From the NCBI RefSeq assembly GCF_000062885.1, contig NC_009142.1, forward strand, positions 7,243,584 to 7,307,583: a DNA stretch of 64,000 nt. Direction: 5' to 3'. Within the stretch, counting starts at the first letter, position 1. Each line of letters starts with the position of its first letter. The stretch is from Saccharopolyspora erythraea NRRL 2338. GTDB taxonomy: Bacteria; Actinomycetota; Actinomycetes; Mycobacteriales; Pseudonocardiaceae. Positions 8,980 to 17,383 of the stretch are shown one piece after another. The position numbers and the translations under genes are program-made. The notes beneath the pieces were generated by a model, which saw only the letters and a list, made by a program, of their open reading frames with translations, ran no database searches and was not told where the DNA came from.

Positions 8980-9966
8980 GTGAAGGTCGTTGTTCTGGCA
9001 GGCGGGGTCGGCGGCGCGCGCTTCCTGCAAGGGGTCAAGGCCGCGCTGGGCATGCCCGCCGTGGGTGAACCGGAGGAACCGTCACCGCACGAGGTCACCG
9101 CGGTGGTCAACGTCGGCGACGACGTGTGGATGCACGGGCTGCGCGTCTGCCCGGATCTCGACACCTGCATGTACACGCTGGGTGGCGGGATCGACTCGGA
9201 GAAGGGCTGGGGACGGCTCGGCGAGACGTGGTCGGTCAAGGAGGAGCTGGCCGCCTACGGCGCCGAACCGAGCTGGTTCGGCCTCGGCGACCGCGACATC
9301 GCCACCCACCTGGTGCGCTCGCGGATGCTGCGCGCCGGCTACTCGCTCACGGCGGTGACCGAGGCGCTGTGCGACCGGTGGCGCCCGGGGGTGCGGCTGC
9401 TGCCCGTCACCGACGACCGAGTCGAGACCCACATCGCGATCGAGGACCCCGAGCCGCGGGCCGTGCACTTCCAGGAGTGGTGGGTGCGCCACCGCGCCGA
9501 GCCCGCCGCGCGGGCGATCGTGCCGGTCGGCGCCGACGAGGCCAAGCCGACGCCTGCCGTGCTCGACGCGGTCGCCGAGGCCGACGTGGTCCTGATCGCC
9601 CCGTCGAACCCCGTCGTCAGTGTCGGCACGCTGCTGGCGGTGCCGGGCTTCCGCGAGGCGCTGCGCGGCACCAAGGCGCGGGTCGTGGGGCTTTCGCCGA
9701 TCATCGGCGGCAGGCCGCTGCGGGGAATGGCCGACGCCTGCCTCTCCGCGATCGGCGTCGAGACCACCGCCGAGGCGGTCGGCAGGCACTACGGCTCCCG
9801 CCAGGGCTCCGAGGAGGGCATCCTGGACGCATGGCTGGTGCACACCGGTGACACCGCCGACGTGCCCGGCGCGTCGGTGCGGGCCGTCCCGCTGCTGATG
9901 TCCGATGTGGACAGCACTGCGGAGATGACCCGCGCGGCCTTCGACATCGCGGGGGTGCAGCCGTGA
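8980..9966 (+). CDS. fbiA: 2-phospho-L-lactate transferase (coenzyme F420 synthesis)
   Basis: A 328-residue CofD/FbiA enzyme that transfers the (enol)pyruvyl- or lactyl-phosphate moiety from the guanylylated donor to Fo, forming F420-0 or its dehydro form. The nucleotide-binding start [18 protein letters not shown], the motif [19 protein letters not shown] and [14 protein letters not shown] are near-identical to mycobacterial FbiA. GTG 8980 is chosen because GAGGA lies nine bases upstream and family members begin with the glycine-rich loop. The stop overlaps the fbiB start by four bases (GTGA), indicating translational coupling. Genes for Fo synthase and the guanylyltransferase (fbiC, fbiD) are not in the window. 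Confidence 0.96.
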   Translation: MKVVVLAGGVGGARFLQGVKAALGMPAVGEPEEPSPHEVTAVVNVGDDVWMHGLRVCPDLDTCMYTLGGGIDSEKGWGRLGETWSVKEELAAYGAEPSWFGLGDRDIATHLVRSRMLRAGYSLTAVTEALCDRWRPGVRLLPVTDDRVETHIAIEDPEPRAVHFQEWWVRHRAEPAARAIVPVGADEAKPTPAVLDAVAEADVVLIAPSNPVVSVGTLLAVPGFREALRGTKARVVGLSPIIGGRPLRGMADACLSAIGVETTAEAVGRHYGSRQGSEEGILDAWLVHTGDTADVPGASVRAVPLLMSDVDSTAEMTRAAFDIAGVQP

Positions 9967-11306
9967 AGGACCACGCGGCACGGGACGGCCTGCGGCTGTT
10001 CTCGGTGCCCGGACTGCCGGAGTTCGGCCCCGGCGACGACCTCGCCGCGTCGATCTCCGCCGCCGCGCCGTGGCTCAGCGACGGCGACGTCGTGGTGGTC
10101 ACCAGCAAGGTGGTGTCCAAGGTCGAGGGCCGGATCGTGCGCGCCCCGAGCGATCCCGAGGAGCGCGACGAGCTGCGCCGCGAGCTGGTCCGGTCGGAGG
10201 CCGTGCAGGTGCTCGCGCGCCGCATGCGCACCCTGATCACCGAGAACCGGCTCGGCATCGTGCAGGCCGCCTCCGGCGTGGACGCCTCCAACGTCGCGCT
10301 CGACCAGATCGCGCTGCTGCCGGAGGACCCCGACGCCTCGGCCCGCAGGCTGCGCGCCGGGCTCGCCGAACGTCTCGGCGTGCACGTCGGCGTCGTCATC
10401 ACCGACACCATGGGCCGCGCCTGGCGCGTCGGGCAGACCGACGCCGCGATCGGCGCGGCCGGCCTGAAGGTGCTGCACCGCTACCGGGGCAGCACCGACC
10501 CGCAGGGCAACGAGCTGGCTGTGACCGAGGTCGCGGTGGCCGACGAGATCGCGGCCGCGGCCGACCTGGTCAAGGGCAAGCTCGGCGGGGTGCCGGTCGC
10601 GGTGGTGCGCGGACTGGCCCCGGTAGACGACGGTTCCACCGCGCGCGACCTGGTCCGCCCGGTCGAGGAGGACCTGTTCCGGATGGGCACCGCCGAGGCG
10701 CTGGCGCAGGGCCGCCGGGAGGCAGTGCTGATGCGCCGGTCCGTGCGGGCCTTCGGCCCGGACCCCGTCGACGCCGAGGCCGTCCGCCGGGCCGTCGGCG
10801 CGGCGCTGACCGCTCCCGCCCCGCACCACACCCGGCCGGTGCGGTTCGTCTGGCTGCGCGACCGTCCACTTCGGACGAAGCTGCTCGACGCGATGCGCAC
10901 CGCGTGGCTGGCCGACCTGCGCCGCGACGGCATGTCGGAGGAGGCGGCGCAGCGCCGGGTCGGTCGCGGCGACCTGCTCTACGCCGCGCCGGAGCTGGTG
11001 GTGCCCTTCCTGGTGCGCGAAGGCGCCCACGACTACCCCGACGAGCGTCGCGGCGAGGCCGAGCGGTCGATGTTCACGGTGGCTGCGGGCGCGGCTGTGC
11101 AGGGTCTGCTGGTCGCGCTGGCTGCCGAGGACCTCGGCTCGTGCTGGGTGTCCTCGACGATGTTCTGCCCGGACGTGGTGCGCTCGACGCTGGAGCTGCC
11201 GGAGAGCTGGGAACCGATGGGCACCGTGGCGATCGGCCACCCCGCGGAGGAAGTCGAAGGCCCCCGCCCGCCCCGCGACGCGAATGACGGGCTGGTGGAG
11301 CTGTGA
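9963..11306 (+). CDS. fbiB: Bifunctional F420-0:gamma-glutamyl ligase / FMN reductase
   Basis: A 447-residue two-domain FbiB. Residues 1-245 are the CofE-type ligase ([54 protein letters not shown]) that adds glutamates to F420-0. Residues about 250-447 form a nitroreductase-like FMN domain ([38 protein letters not shown]) that in mycobacteria reduces dehydro-F420. Starts at GTG 9963 inside the fbiA stop and itself ends in a GTGA overlap with the NUDIX gene, so the three genes form one operon. Confidence 0.96.
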   Translation: MKDHAARDGLRLFSVPGLPEFGPGDDLAASISAAAPWLSDGDVVVVTSKVVSKVEGRIVRAPSDPEERDELRRELVRSEAVQVLARRMRTLITENRLGIVQAASGVDASNVALDQIALLPEDPDASARRLRAGLAERLGVHVGVVITDTMGRAWRVGQTDAAIGAAGLKVLHRYRGSTDPQGNELAVTEVAVADEIAAAADLVKGKLGGVPVAVVRGLAPVDDGSTARDLVRPVEEDLFRMGTAEALAQGRREAVLMRRSVRAFGPDPVDAEAVRRAVGAALTAPAPHHTRPVRFVWLRDRPLRTKLLDAMRTAWLADLRRDGMSEEAAQRRVGRGDLLYAAPELVVPFLVREGAHDYPDERRGEAERSMFTVAAGAAVQGLLVALAAEDLGSCWVSSTMFCPDVVRSTLELPESWEPMGTVAIGHPAEEVEGPRPPRDANDGLVEL

Positions 11307-11914
11307 GCGAGGCGAACGGTGGAGTGCGCAACGATTCGCACACCGACGCACAGAGCGGGCCGGTGGACGGCTCGGCCGGTCCGCACGGGGACGCACGGCG
11401 GGTGTTCGGGGAGTGGAAGCCCGACGACCCGCAGCAGGAGGCCCTCCGGCACGCTTTCCTGACCTTGCTCGACGCACGTGCCGACGGCTGCCTGCGCGCA
11501 TGCGAGCCGGGCCACGTCACCGCCTCGGCGGTGCTGCTCGACTCGACCGGGCGCAACGTGCTGCTGACCCTGCACCCGCGCGTCGGCGCGTGGCTTCAGC
11601 TCGGCGGGCACTGCGAACCGGAGGACACCACGCTGGCCGGCGCCGCGCTGCGGGAGGCGAGCGAGGAGTCCGGCATCGAGGGGCTGGTCGTCGACCCGGT
11701 GCCGGTGCACCTGGACGTGCACCCGATCACGTGCTCGCTCGGCGTGCCGACGCGCCACTTCGACGTCCGGTTCGTCGTGCGCGCACCCGAGGGCGCCGAG
11801 GCCGCGCGCAGCGACGAGTCGCTTGACCTGCGCTGGTGGCCGGTGGAAGCGCTGCCCGACGGCTCGGACCTCGGTCCGCTGGTCGCCGCCGCGAGCCGGC
11901 GGGTCAGCGGCTAG
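11303..11914 (+). CDS. NUDIX hydrolase
   Basis: A 203-residue protein with a NUDIX fold from about residue 70. The box is recognisable as GGHCEPED followed by LREASEESG, but spacing to the RExxEE part is one residue longer than the textbook pattern, as in a family of actinobacterial NUDIX proteins with the GGHC signature. The substrate, presumably a nucleoside diphosphate derivative, cannot be read from sequence. Its start overlaps the fbiB stop by four bases, so it is co-translated with the F420 genes; a role in clearing a by-product of that pathway is a guess. The stop shares a CTAG with the convergent small ORF. Confidence 0.88.
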   Translation: MSEANGGVRNDSHTDAQSGPVDGSAGPHGDARRVFGEWKPDDPQQEALRHAFLTLLDARADGCLRACEPGHVTASAVLLDSTGRNVLLTLHPRVGAWLQLGGHCEPEDTTLAGAALREASEESGIEGLVVDPVPVHLDVHPITCSLGVPTRHFDVRFVVRAPEGAEAARSDESLDLRWWPVEALPDGSDLGPLVAAASRRVSG

Positions 11915-12180
11915 GCCGAGTGCTCGAAGACGGCGGCTTCCAGCCGCCGGAGACGGGCTTCGGTGCTGTTGGGCGCGGCGGCTGACAGCTCGGCCTCGAT
12001 CAGCGCTCTGATCCACGCGGTGGCTTTGGTGTCCTCGGCGGCCGCTCGCGCCCGCACCTGGTCCAGACGATCTCCGCCACAGAGAGCAGGCCACGGCCCA
12101 CCGGTGGCATCGAGGCCACCTCCGCGTTGCGGCCAGACGCTCCTGGATGCATCTTCCTGCCCCGGCTGCGAATGGTTCAC
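11911..12180 (-). CDS. Small ORF with a ribbon-helix-helix-like C-terminal half
   Basis: An 89-codon ORF whose GTG start lies one base after the stop of the AlkA-like gene (ATGTGAAGTG), consistent with translational coupling. The first 35 codons look non-conserved. The second half, DQVRARAAAEDTKATAWIRALIEAELS, resembles the helix-turn-helix part of ribbon-helix-helix DNA-binding proteins, followed by a short acidic/basic helix ending FEHSA. The usual N-terminal beta strand is not evident in frame, so the gene could be a truncated or frameshifted remnant. No partner toxin is nearby. No firm function. Confidence 0.38.
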   Translation of the reverse strand: MNHSQPGQEDASRSVWPQRGGGLDATGGPWPALCGGDRLDQVRARAAAEDTKATAWIRALIEAELSAAAPNSTEARLRRLEAAVFEHSA

Positions 12181-12181
12181 T

Positions 12182-13093
12182 TCACATCGCGCGGTAGTCG
12201 CGGACGGGCAGACGTGGTCCGAAGCGCTGCCGGGACACCCCGGCCGCGGCGAGATAGCGGACCGCGCGGTGGCGGTGCCCCTCGTAGGGGGCGAGGGCTT
12301 CGAGCATGCCGTCGTCGTCGAGCGGGCACCCGGTCAGCGCGGTGCCGACGATGGTCGGCAGGTGGTAGTCGCCGACGCTGACGGCGTCGGGGTCGCCCCA
12401 CGCCCGCTGCGCGACCTCGGCCGCCGTCCACGGCCCGATGCCGGGCACGAGCTGCAGCAGCCGCCTGCCCTCGGCGCCGCGCAGCTCGACGGCCCGCTCC
12501 AGGCGCCCGGCCACCGACGCCGCCCTGATCAGGGTGCGGCGGCGGGCGCCGTCCAAGCCGATCCGGTGCCACTCCCAGTCGCGGATCGCGCGCACCTGCG
12601 CGGGGTCCGGCGGCGCCCACAGGCGCTGCGGCGCGGGACCGGGAGCGCGGGTGCCGAACCACCGGCACAGCTCCCGCCACGACCGCCACGCCTCCCGGTT
12701 GGTCACCTTCTGCTCCAGGACCGCCGCCACGAGCACGTCCCACACCCGCCCCGACGAGCACAGCCGCAGGCCGCGGGCGGCCCGCCGCCCCCGCTCGACG
12801 GCGTCGTGCACCGGCACGAAGCCGGAGTCGTCGTCGGAGGCACCGAGCAGTTCGGGCACGTCCTTCAGAACCCGGGCGGCACCCGGACCCCAGGCGGACG
12901 CCCGCACCGTGCCACCCGCGTCCTTGCGGAGGCGCAGCGTGGCAGGGCCGTCCGCGGTCGTGCTCGCCCACCAGAAGGCGTCCGGTTCGACGTGCGTCGC
13001 GGGGTCGCCGGTCCCCCGGCGCAGCGGGGCCAGCACCCGTGCCAGATCCAGTGGATGCGGCGGATGCCACGTCGTGGTCAGTGGTTCTTCCAT
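12182..13093 (-). CDS. AlkA-like DNA-3-methyladenine glycosylase (HhH-GPD)
   Basis: A 303-residue protein of the HhH-GPD superfamily. The helix-hairpin-helix LLQLVPGIGPWTAAEVAQRA around residues 207-226 is followed by the GPD-type loop with catalytic Asp in SVGDYHLP (near residue 244), while the N-terminal part resembles the DNA-glycosylase mixed fold of AlkA proteins. LEQKVTNREAWRSW is the conserved central helix. It would excise alkylated purines by base excision. No Ada-type regulator is adjacent. It is separated by only four bases from manC upstream and probably shares its transcript. Confidence 0.85.
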   Translation of the reverse strand: MEEPLTTTWHPPHPLDLARVLAPLRRGTGDPATHVEPDAFWWASTTADGPATLRLRKDAGGTVRASAWGPGAARVLKDVPELLGASDDDSGFVPVHDAVERGRRAARGLRLCSSGRVWDVLVAAVLEQKVTNREAWRSWRELCRWFGTRAPGPAPQRLWAPPDPAQVRAIRDWEWHRIGLDGARRRTLIRAASVAGRLERAVELRGAEGRRLLQLVPGIGPWTAAEVAQRAWGDPDAVSVGDYHLPTIVGTALTGCPLDDDGMLEALAPYEGHRHRAVRYLAAAGVSRQRFGPRLPVRDYRAM

Positions 13094-13097
13094 CGCC

Positions 13098-14162
13098 TCA
13101 GTCCGCCGAGAAGCGAACCCCGCCGGGCGGCAGTTCGACTCCAGGCCACACTCGCACCCCGTCGAGCAGCTCGCAGCCCGCGCCGACGGTCACGCCGTCA
13201 CCGATGATCGCCCCGCGCACGACGGCGCCCTCGCCGACCACCGCGCCCGCGCCGATCACGCTGTGCTCGACGACGGCGCCTGCCTCGACCCGGACGTCGT
13301 CGAACAGCGTCGAGCCGACGATCCGCGCGCCGGAGCCGATGTCGCCGCGGGCGCCGATCGTGCTGCCACCGCGCACCGCCGCGTCGGCGGCGACCTTGAC
13401 CTCGTCGAGCAGCACCGCCTCGCCCGCCGGGGCGGGCAGCGCCGCCGAGCGCAGCCTGCCCTGCGCCACGTCGGCCGACCCGCGCACGAAGGCGGCGGGT
13501 GTGCCGATGTCCAGCCAGTACGAGTCGTCGACGTGACCCTGCACGCGCGCCCCCGAGGCCAGCAGGCCGGGGAACGTCTCGCGCTCCACCGACACCGGGC
13601 GGCCCGCCGGGATGTCGTCGATCACCGGGCGCCGGAAGACGTAGCAGCCCGCGTTGATCTGGTCGACCGGCGGATTGTCGGTCTTCTCCAGGAACGCGGT
13701 GACCCGCCCGTCGGCGTCGGTCGGCACGCAGCCGAACTGCCGGGGGTCGTCGACGCGGACCAGGTGCAGCGTCACGTCGGCCTCGGCCTCGCGGTGGGTC
13801 CGCAGCAGCTCGCGCAGGTCCAGCCCGGAGAGGATGTCGCCGTTGAACACCAGCACGTCGTCGGCGCGCAGCCGGTCGGACACGTTGCGGATCGCACCCG
13901 CGGTGTCCAGCGGCTCCTTCTCGACGACGTACTCCAGCTCCAGGTCGAAGGCGGAGCCGTCGCCGAAGTACTCGGCGAACACCTCGGCCTTGTAGGAGGT
14001 GCCGAGCACCACGTGCCGGATGCCCGCCTCGCGGATCCGGGACAGCAGGTGGCTGAGGAACGGGACACCCGCCGTCGGGAGCATCGGCTTGGGTGCCGAC
14101 AGCGTCAGCGGACGCAACCGCATCCCCTGACCTCCGACCAGCACCACCGCTTCAGTGGACAT
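13098..14162 (-). CDS. manC: Mannose-1-phosphate guanylyltransferase
   Basis: A 354-residue nucleotidyltransferase of the Rv3264c type. The signature VLVGGQGMRLRPLTLSAPKPM binds the nucleotide; FNGDILSGLD carries the metal-binding Asp; and the C-terminal half (from about 250) is a left-handed beta-helix with hexapeptide-like turns (GGSTIGARGDIGSGARIVGS). It makes GDP-mannose from mannose-1-phosphate and GTP, continuing the ManA-ManB route. ATG 14162 is preferred over GTG 14174 because AAGGAG lies ten bases before the ATG and abuts the GTG. Related sequences can use dTDP-glucose, so substrate rests on synteny with the mycobacterial gene. Confidence 0.88.
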   Translation of the reverse strand: MSTEAVVLVGGQGMRLRPLTLSAPKPMLPTAGVPFLSHLLSRIREAGIRHVVLGTSYKAEVFAEYFGDGSAFDLELEYVVEKEPLDTAGAIRNVSDRLRADDVLVFNGDILSGLDLRELLRTHREAEADVTLHLVRVDDPRQFGCVPTDADGRVTAFLEKTDNPPVDQINAGCYVFRRPVIDDIPAGRPVSVERETFPGLLASGARVQGHVDDSYWLDIGTPAAFVRGSADVAQGRLRSAALPAPAGEAVLLDEVKVAADAAVRGGSTIGARGDIGSGARIVGSTLFDDVRVEAGAVVEHSVIGAGAVVGEGAVVRGAIIGDGVTVGAGCELLDGVRVWPGVELPPGGVRFSAD

Positions 14163-14238
14163 GAGGCGACGCACTCCTTACCTCGCTCACCCTGCTTACC
14201 TGGTGATCCCTTACCTGAGGAAGTTTGCCTGACGAAAA

Positions 14239-14302
14239 CCCCATTGGGGGGAATACTCTGGCAGGAGCAACGGCATAATGGTCATCGGGCCCACCATTGG
14301 GG
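14239..14302. promoter_or_regulatory. Two related CCATTGGGG palindromic motifs upstream of manC and the Q/H-rich gene
   Basis: CCCCATTGGGG at 14239-14249 and CCACCATTGGGG at 14291-14302 lie in the divergent promoter region. The first is close to an 11-base palindrome and is followed by TACTCT (14254-14259), a plausible -10 box on the plus strand. Spacing of about 52 bp between motifs would place two binding sites on nearly the same helix face. No known regulator is assigned. Confidence 0.3.
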
Positions 14303-14421
14303 ACCGAGCCGACCTCCGCGGGACGAACCCCGACGGCGATCCCGAGGGGTTCACTCGACCGCTGCCCACCGGTGACCATGCTCGACCACCTTGACCGGCG
14401 AAGTACTGAGAGGGCATCCCT

Positions 14422-14970
14422 ATGGACCCGCGCCTTCGAGCCGACGAAGCACTTGCTCGCGCGCGGGCGCGAGGTGCGTTCGTCGTCACACCAGACAACG
14501 CGACGTCGCCGATGGACGCCTCCACCACCGTCCGCATCCCCCGCACCGTCGTGGAGCAGTCGGACTCCGACTCGACGCAGGTCTTCCCGCAGTCCCAGCA
14601 GTCCCAGTCCGGTTCGCAGCAGAGCCACTCCGGTCCGCAGCACGGCGGGCCGCACCACAACCAGCAGTCCGGGCACCAGCACCATCCCCAGCCGCAGCAG
14701 GGGCATTCGCACCCGCAGCAGGGGCACGGGCACTCGCAGGGAGGCGGGCACGGCCGCTCGCAGGGCCAGGGACACGGGCACCCGCAGGGACACGGCCAAG
14801 GTCAGCAGGTACACGGTCAGGGGCAGCAGGGTCAGACCCAGCAGGCGACCGCGTGGCCGTCCGAGGACCCGCAGGACGTTCCGCTGAACCCGTACCAGGC
14901 GCAGCGGGGGCCCGGCGAGTTCGGGCCGCTGGGTTCGCGCGCCGCGCAGCAGCACTACGGGCAGTACTGA
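14422..14970 (+). CDS. Conserved actinobacterial protein with Gln/His/Gly-rich domain
   Basis: A 182-residue soluble protein without a signal peptide or membrane helix. The first 45 residues (MDPRLRADEALARARARGAF, then VVTPDNATSPMDASTTVRIP) look like a conserved motif seen in related actinomycetes. Residues about 57-142 are low complexity, dominated by Q, H, G and S with HG and QQ repeats, which could bind metal or form a disordered tail. The end is PLNPYQAQRGPGEFG. ATG 14422 has GAGAGGG eight bases upstream. Function unknown; no neighbouring partner is obvious. Confidence 0.75.
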   Translation: MDPRLRADEALARARARGAFVVTPDNATSPMDASTTVRIPRTVVEQSDSDSTQVFPQSQQSQSGSQQSHSGPQHGGPHHNQQSGHQHHPQPQQGHSHPQQGHGHSQGGGHGRSQGQGHGHPQGHGQGQQVHGQGQQGQTQQATAWPSEDPQDVPLNPYQAQRGPGEFGPLGSRAAQQHYGQY

Positions 14971-15077
14971 ACCGCGCGCGTTGCGCAGCGGCGTGCGGGC
15001 CGAGCAGCTCAGGCGCCGGACCGCACCGGTCCGGCCCCGGTCCGCGATGATCGGCCGCCGGCCGCGCACGCCGGACG

Positions 15078-15953
15078 TCACCGCCTTCCGGCGGACCTGA
15101 TCTCCAGCCTCGCCCGGACGGCGAGGGCGGCGCGGATCAGGACCCGCAGCGGCGCCCACACCAACCCGCGATGCCGGTCGGCGAGGTAGCGGTAGGCGCT
15201 GCGGTGGTGCTCGGTGAGCATCCGCGCCGAAGCCTTGCCCGTCGAGTGCCCGCCGATGTGCATGATCTCGGCGCTCGGCACGTAGACGTTGAGCCAGCCC
15301 GCCTTGCCGAGCCGCTCGCCCAGGTCGACGTCCTCGAAGTACATGAAGTAGCGCGGGTCGAAGCCGCCGGCGGAGTCGAACGCCTCCCGGCGCAGGAACA
15401 TGCACGAACCCGACAGCCAGCCCGCGGTGCGCTCGGTGATCGTCGTCTCGGACTGCCGGTAGGCCCGGCTCCACGGGTTCGCCGGCCACACCTTGCCCAG
15501 CACCGCGTGCCCGGCGCCGCGCACCAGCGACGGAACCAGCCGCGCCGACGGGTAGACGCTGCCGTCGGGCTCCCTGATCAGCGGGCCGAAGCAGCCGCCG
15601 CGCGGCCAGCGCTTGGCCGCCGCGAGCAGCTCGTCCAGCGAACCCGGCTGCCACTCGAGGTCCGGGTTGCAGATGACGATCCAGCCGTACTCCTCGCCCA
15701 GCTCGGCCACACCCCGGTTGGCGCCGCCGCCGTAGCCGAGGTTGCCGCCGGTCGGCACGAAGTGCACGTCGTCCCGCTCGGCCGCCGCCCGCTCCGGCAC
15801 GCCGTCGGTGGAGCCGTTGTCGGCCAGGATCACGCGGACCCGGCGGTCGGTGGCGGTGGCCAGGGTGTCGAGGAACCTGTCGAGGGTCTCGCCCGGCGAG
15901 TAGGTCACGGTGACGACGGCGATCTCGTCGCCGTAGGTGCGCGAGTCGGTCAC
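15078..15953 (-). CDS. wbbL: N-acetylglucosaminyl-diphospho-decaprenol L-rhamnosyltransferase
   Basis: A 291-residue GT2 enzyme. IAVVTVTYSPGETLDRFLD opens the GT-A fold; ICNPDLEWQPGSLDELL holds the acidic nucleotide site; and SGSCMFLRREAFDSAGGFDP followed by RYFMYFEDVDLGERLGKAGW is the typical rhamnosyltransferase signature. Close similarity to mycobacterial WbbL suggests it adds L-rhamnose to decaprenyl-PP-GlcNAc, the linker joining arabinogalactan to peptidoglycan. dTDP-rhamnose would come from RmlB/RmlD at 25-27 kb. GTG 15953 is chosen because conserved sequence begins just after it; upstream codons are Pro/Ser/Arg-rich and not family-like. Confidence 0.9.
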   Translation of the reverse strand: MTDSRTYGDEIAVVTVTYSPGETLDRFLDTLATATDRRVRVILADNGSTDGVPERAAAERDDVHFVPTGGNLGYGGGANRGVAELGEEYGWIVICNPDLEWQPGSLDELLAAAKRWPRGGCFGPLIREPDGSVYPSARLVPSLVRGAGHAVLGKVWPANPWSRAYRQSETTITERTAGWLSGSCMFLRREAFDSAGGFDPRYFMYFEDVDLGERLGKAGWLNVYVPSAEIMHIGGHSTGKASARMLTEHHRSAYRYLADRHRGLVWAPLRVLIRAALAVRARLEIRSAGRR

Positions 15954-16062
15954 GGCGTCACATTCTGCCAACCGGCGTCGCAGTCCCACGGCCAGGTCGC
16001 GGGACGGGGGTTTGGTGGGAGAGCTGGGTGGCGCGGGGGCGGGCTCGCGGCGGGCGGGCACC

Positions 16063-17214
16063 TCAGCGGCGGTGGCGGTGGACGTGGTCGGCGCGGGCGT
16101 AGGCGTCGCGGTGCTGCGCGGCGCAGGCTGCCCAGGTGAACTCCTTCGCACGGCGCTGCGCCGCCGCCGCGAGGGCCGAGCGCCGCGCGGAGTCGTCGAA
16201 AAGCTCGGTGAGCGCTGCCGCGATGTCACCCGCGCCGACACCGCAGTAGGCGACAGCATCGCCACCGACCTCGGGTAACGCGAGCCTGCGGGTGGTCAGC
16301 ACCGCCGCACCGCAGGCCATCGCCTCCAGCACCGGCAGGCCGAAGCCCTCGCCGATGCTCGGATACGCCACCACCTGCGCACCACCGAGAAAACCGGCGA
16401 GCTCACCGAAGGGCAGGTAGCCGGCCCGGATCACCCGGATGCGGTGCGGAACGGCCTCGAGCGCCCGCTCGACGCTGGTGTCCCAGCCCGGCTGACCTGC
16501 CAGCACCAGCGTCGGCGGATCGGATCGTCCCTGGCAGGCCATGGTGAACCCGCGGATCAGCGACGGGACGTTCTTGCGCGGTTCGAGCGCGCCCAGGAAG
16601 GCGATGTAGGGCTGGTCGAACAGCCCGAGCCGGTCCCGCACCGCCCGCACCTCCGCGGGCGACGGCGGGTGGAACCGCTCGGGGTCGACACCGTGGTACA
16701 TGACCTGGATCGCGCCGCGGTCGGCACCGACGGTGCGCGCGAGCTCGCTCGCGGTGGCATCGCTCGGGACGACGCACAACGTCGCGCGGCGCAACGCCGT
16801 CCGCGTCCACGCCCGGAAGAAGCGCGCCTTGACCGGCGAGTGCAGCGCCGGGTCCGTGAAGAAGGTCGCGTCGTGCAGCGTGACCACCGACGCGGCCGGA
16901 TTCGCCAGCGGCGTCGTGTAGTGCGGGGAGTGCAGGACGTCGATGCCGAGGCGGCGGATCAGCCGGGGCAGCGTCGTCTGCTCCCACGCCAGCCGGGCGG
17001 TGCGGGTCGCCACGGACTCGGCGGCGGGCACGACCTCGCTGTGCGGCGCGATGGTGCTGTAGAGCCTGGCGTCCCTGGGCTGGCAGGCGACCGCGAGCCG
17101 GGCACCGTCGGCGTCGAGCGCGGCGAGCAGCGAGTCCACGTACCGGCCGACGCCCCCGCGGTCCGCGGGCACCGCCGTGGCGTCGATGAGGATGCGCGGC
17201 TCGCGTCTGTGCAC
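16063..17214 (-). CDS. Glycosyltransferase family 4
   Basis: A 383-residue GT-B glycosyltransferase. The N-terminal Rossmann domain begins ILIDATAVPADRGGVGRYVDSLL with the acceptor-side glycine loop. IAFLGALEPRKNVPSLIRGF opens the donor domain, and SIGEGFGLPVLEAMACGAAVL contains the ExxxxxxxE nucleotide-sugar motif. Such enzymes near wbbL usually use GDP-mannose or another NDP-sugar on lipid-linked acceptors; the linkage is not predictable. GTG 17214 is chosen at the start of conserved sequence. It lies about 110 bp upstream of wbbL on the same strand. Confidence 0.85.
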   Translation of the reverse strand: MHRREPRILIDATAVPADRGGVGRYVDSLLAALDADGARLAVACQPRDARLYSTIAPHSEVVPAAESVATRTARLAWEQTTLPRLIRRLGIDVLHSPHYTTPLANPAASVVTLHDATFFTDPALHSPVKARFFRAWTRTALRRATLCVVPSDATASELARTVGADRGAIQVMYHGVDPERFHPPSPAEVRAVRDRLGLFDQPYIAFLGALEPRKNVPSLIRGFTMACQGRSDPPTLVLAGQPGWDTSVERALEAVPHRIRVIRAGYLPFGELAGFLGGAQVVAYPSIGEGFGLPVLEAMACGAAVLTTRRLALPEVGGDAVAYCGVGAGDIAAALTELFDDSARRSALAAAAQRRAKEFTWAACAAQHRDAYARADHVHRHRR

Positions 17215-17293
17215 CCGAGCAGAGTACGGGGCGACCGTGGGCTTTCGTGACCGGTTCGGAGATAAAGGCACACCGTTACCGGCGGCATGCGCT

Positions 17294-17370
17294 GCGTCGT
17301 TCACGGTTTCCGCGTCGTTCACGGCTTCCGGACCGTTCCTCGCTTTCGGACCGTTCCTGCGGCGTTCAGG
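17294..17370. repeat. Degenerate 18-bp tandem repeat
   Basis: Four consecutive related 18-base units: GCGTCGTTCACGGTTTCC (17294-17311), GCGTCGTTCACGGCTTCC (17312-17329), GGACCGTTCCTCGCTTTC (17330-17347) and a diverged one after it. They lie in the 169-bp gap between two same-strand GT4 genes. No coding role is likely. Confidence 0.75.
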
Positions 17371-17383
17371 GCTGGTTCGGCGT

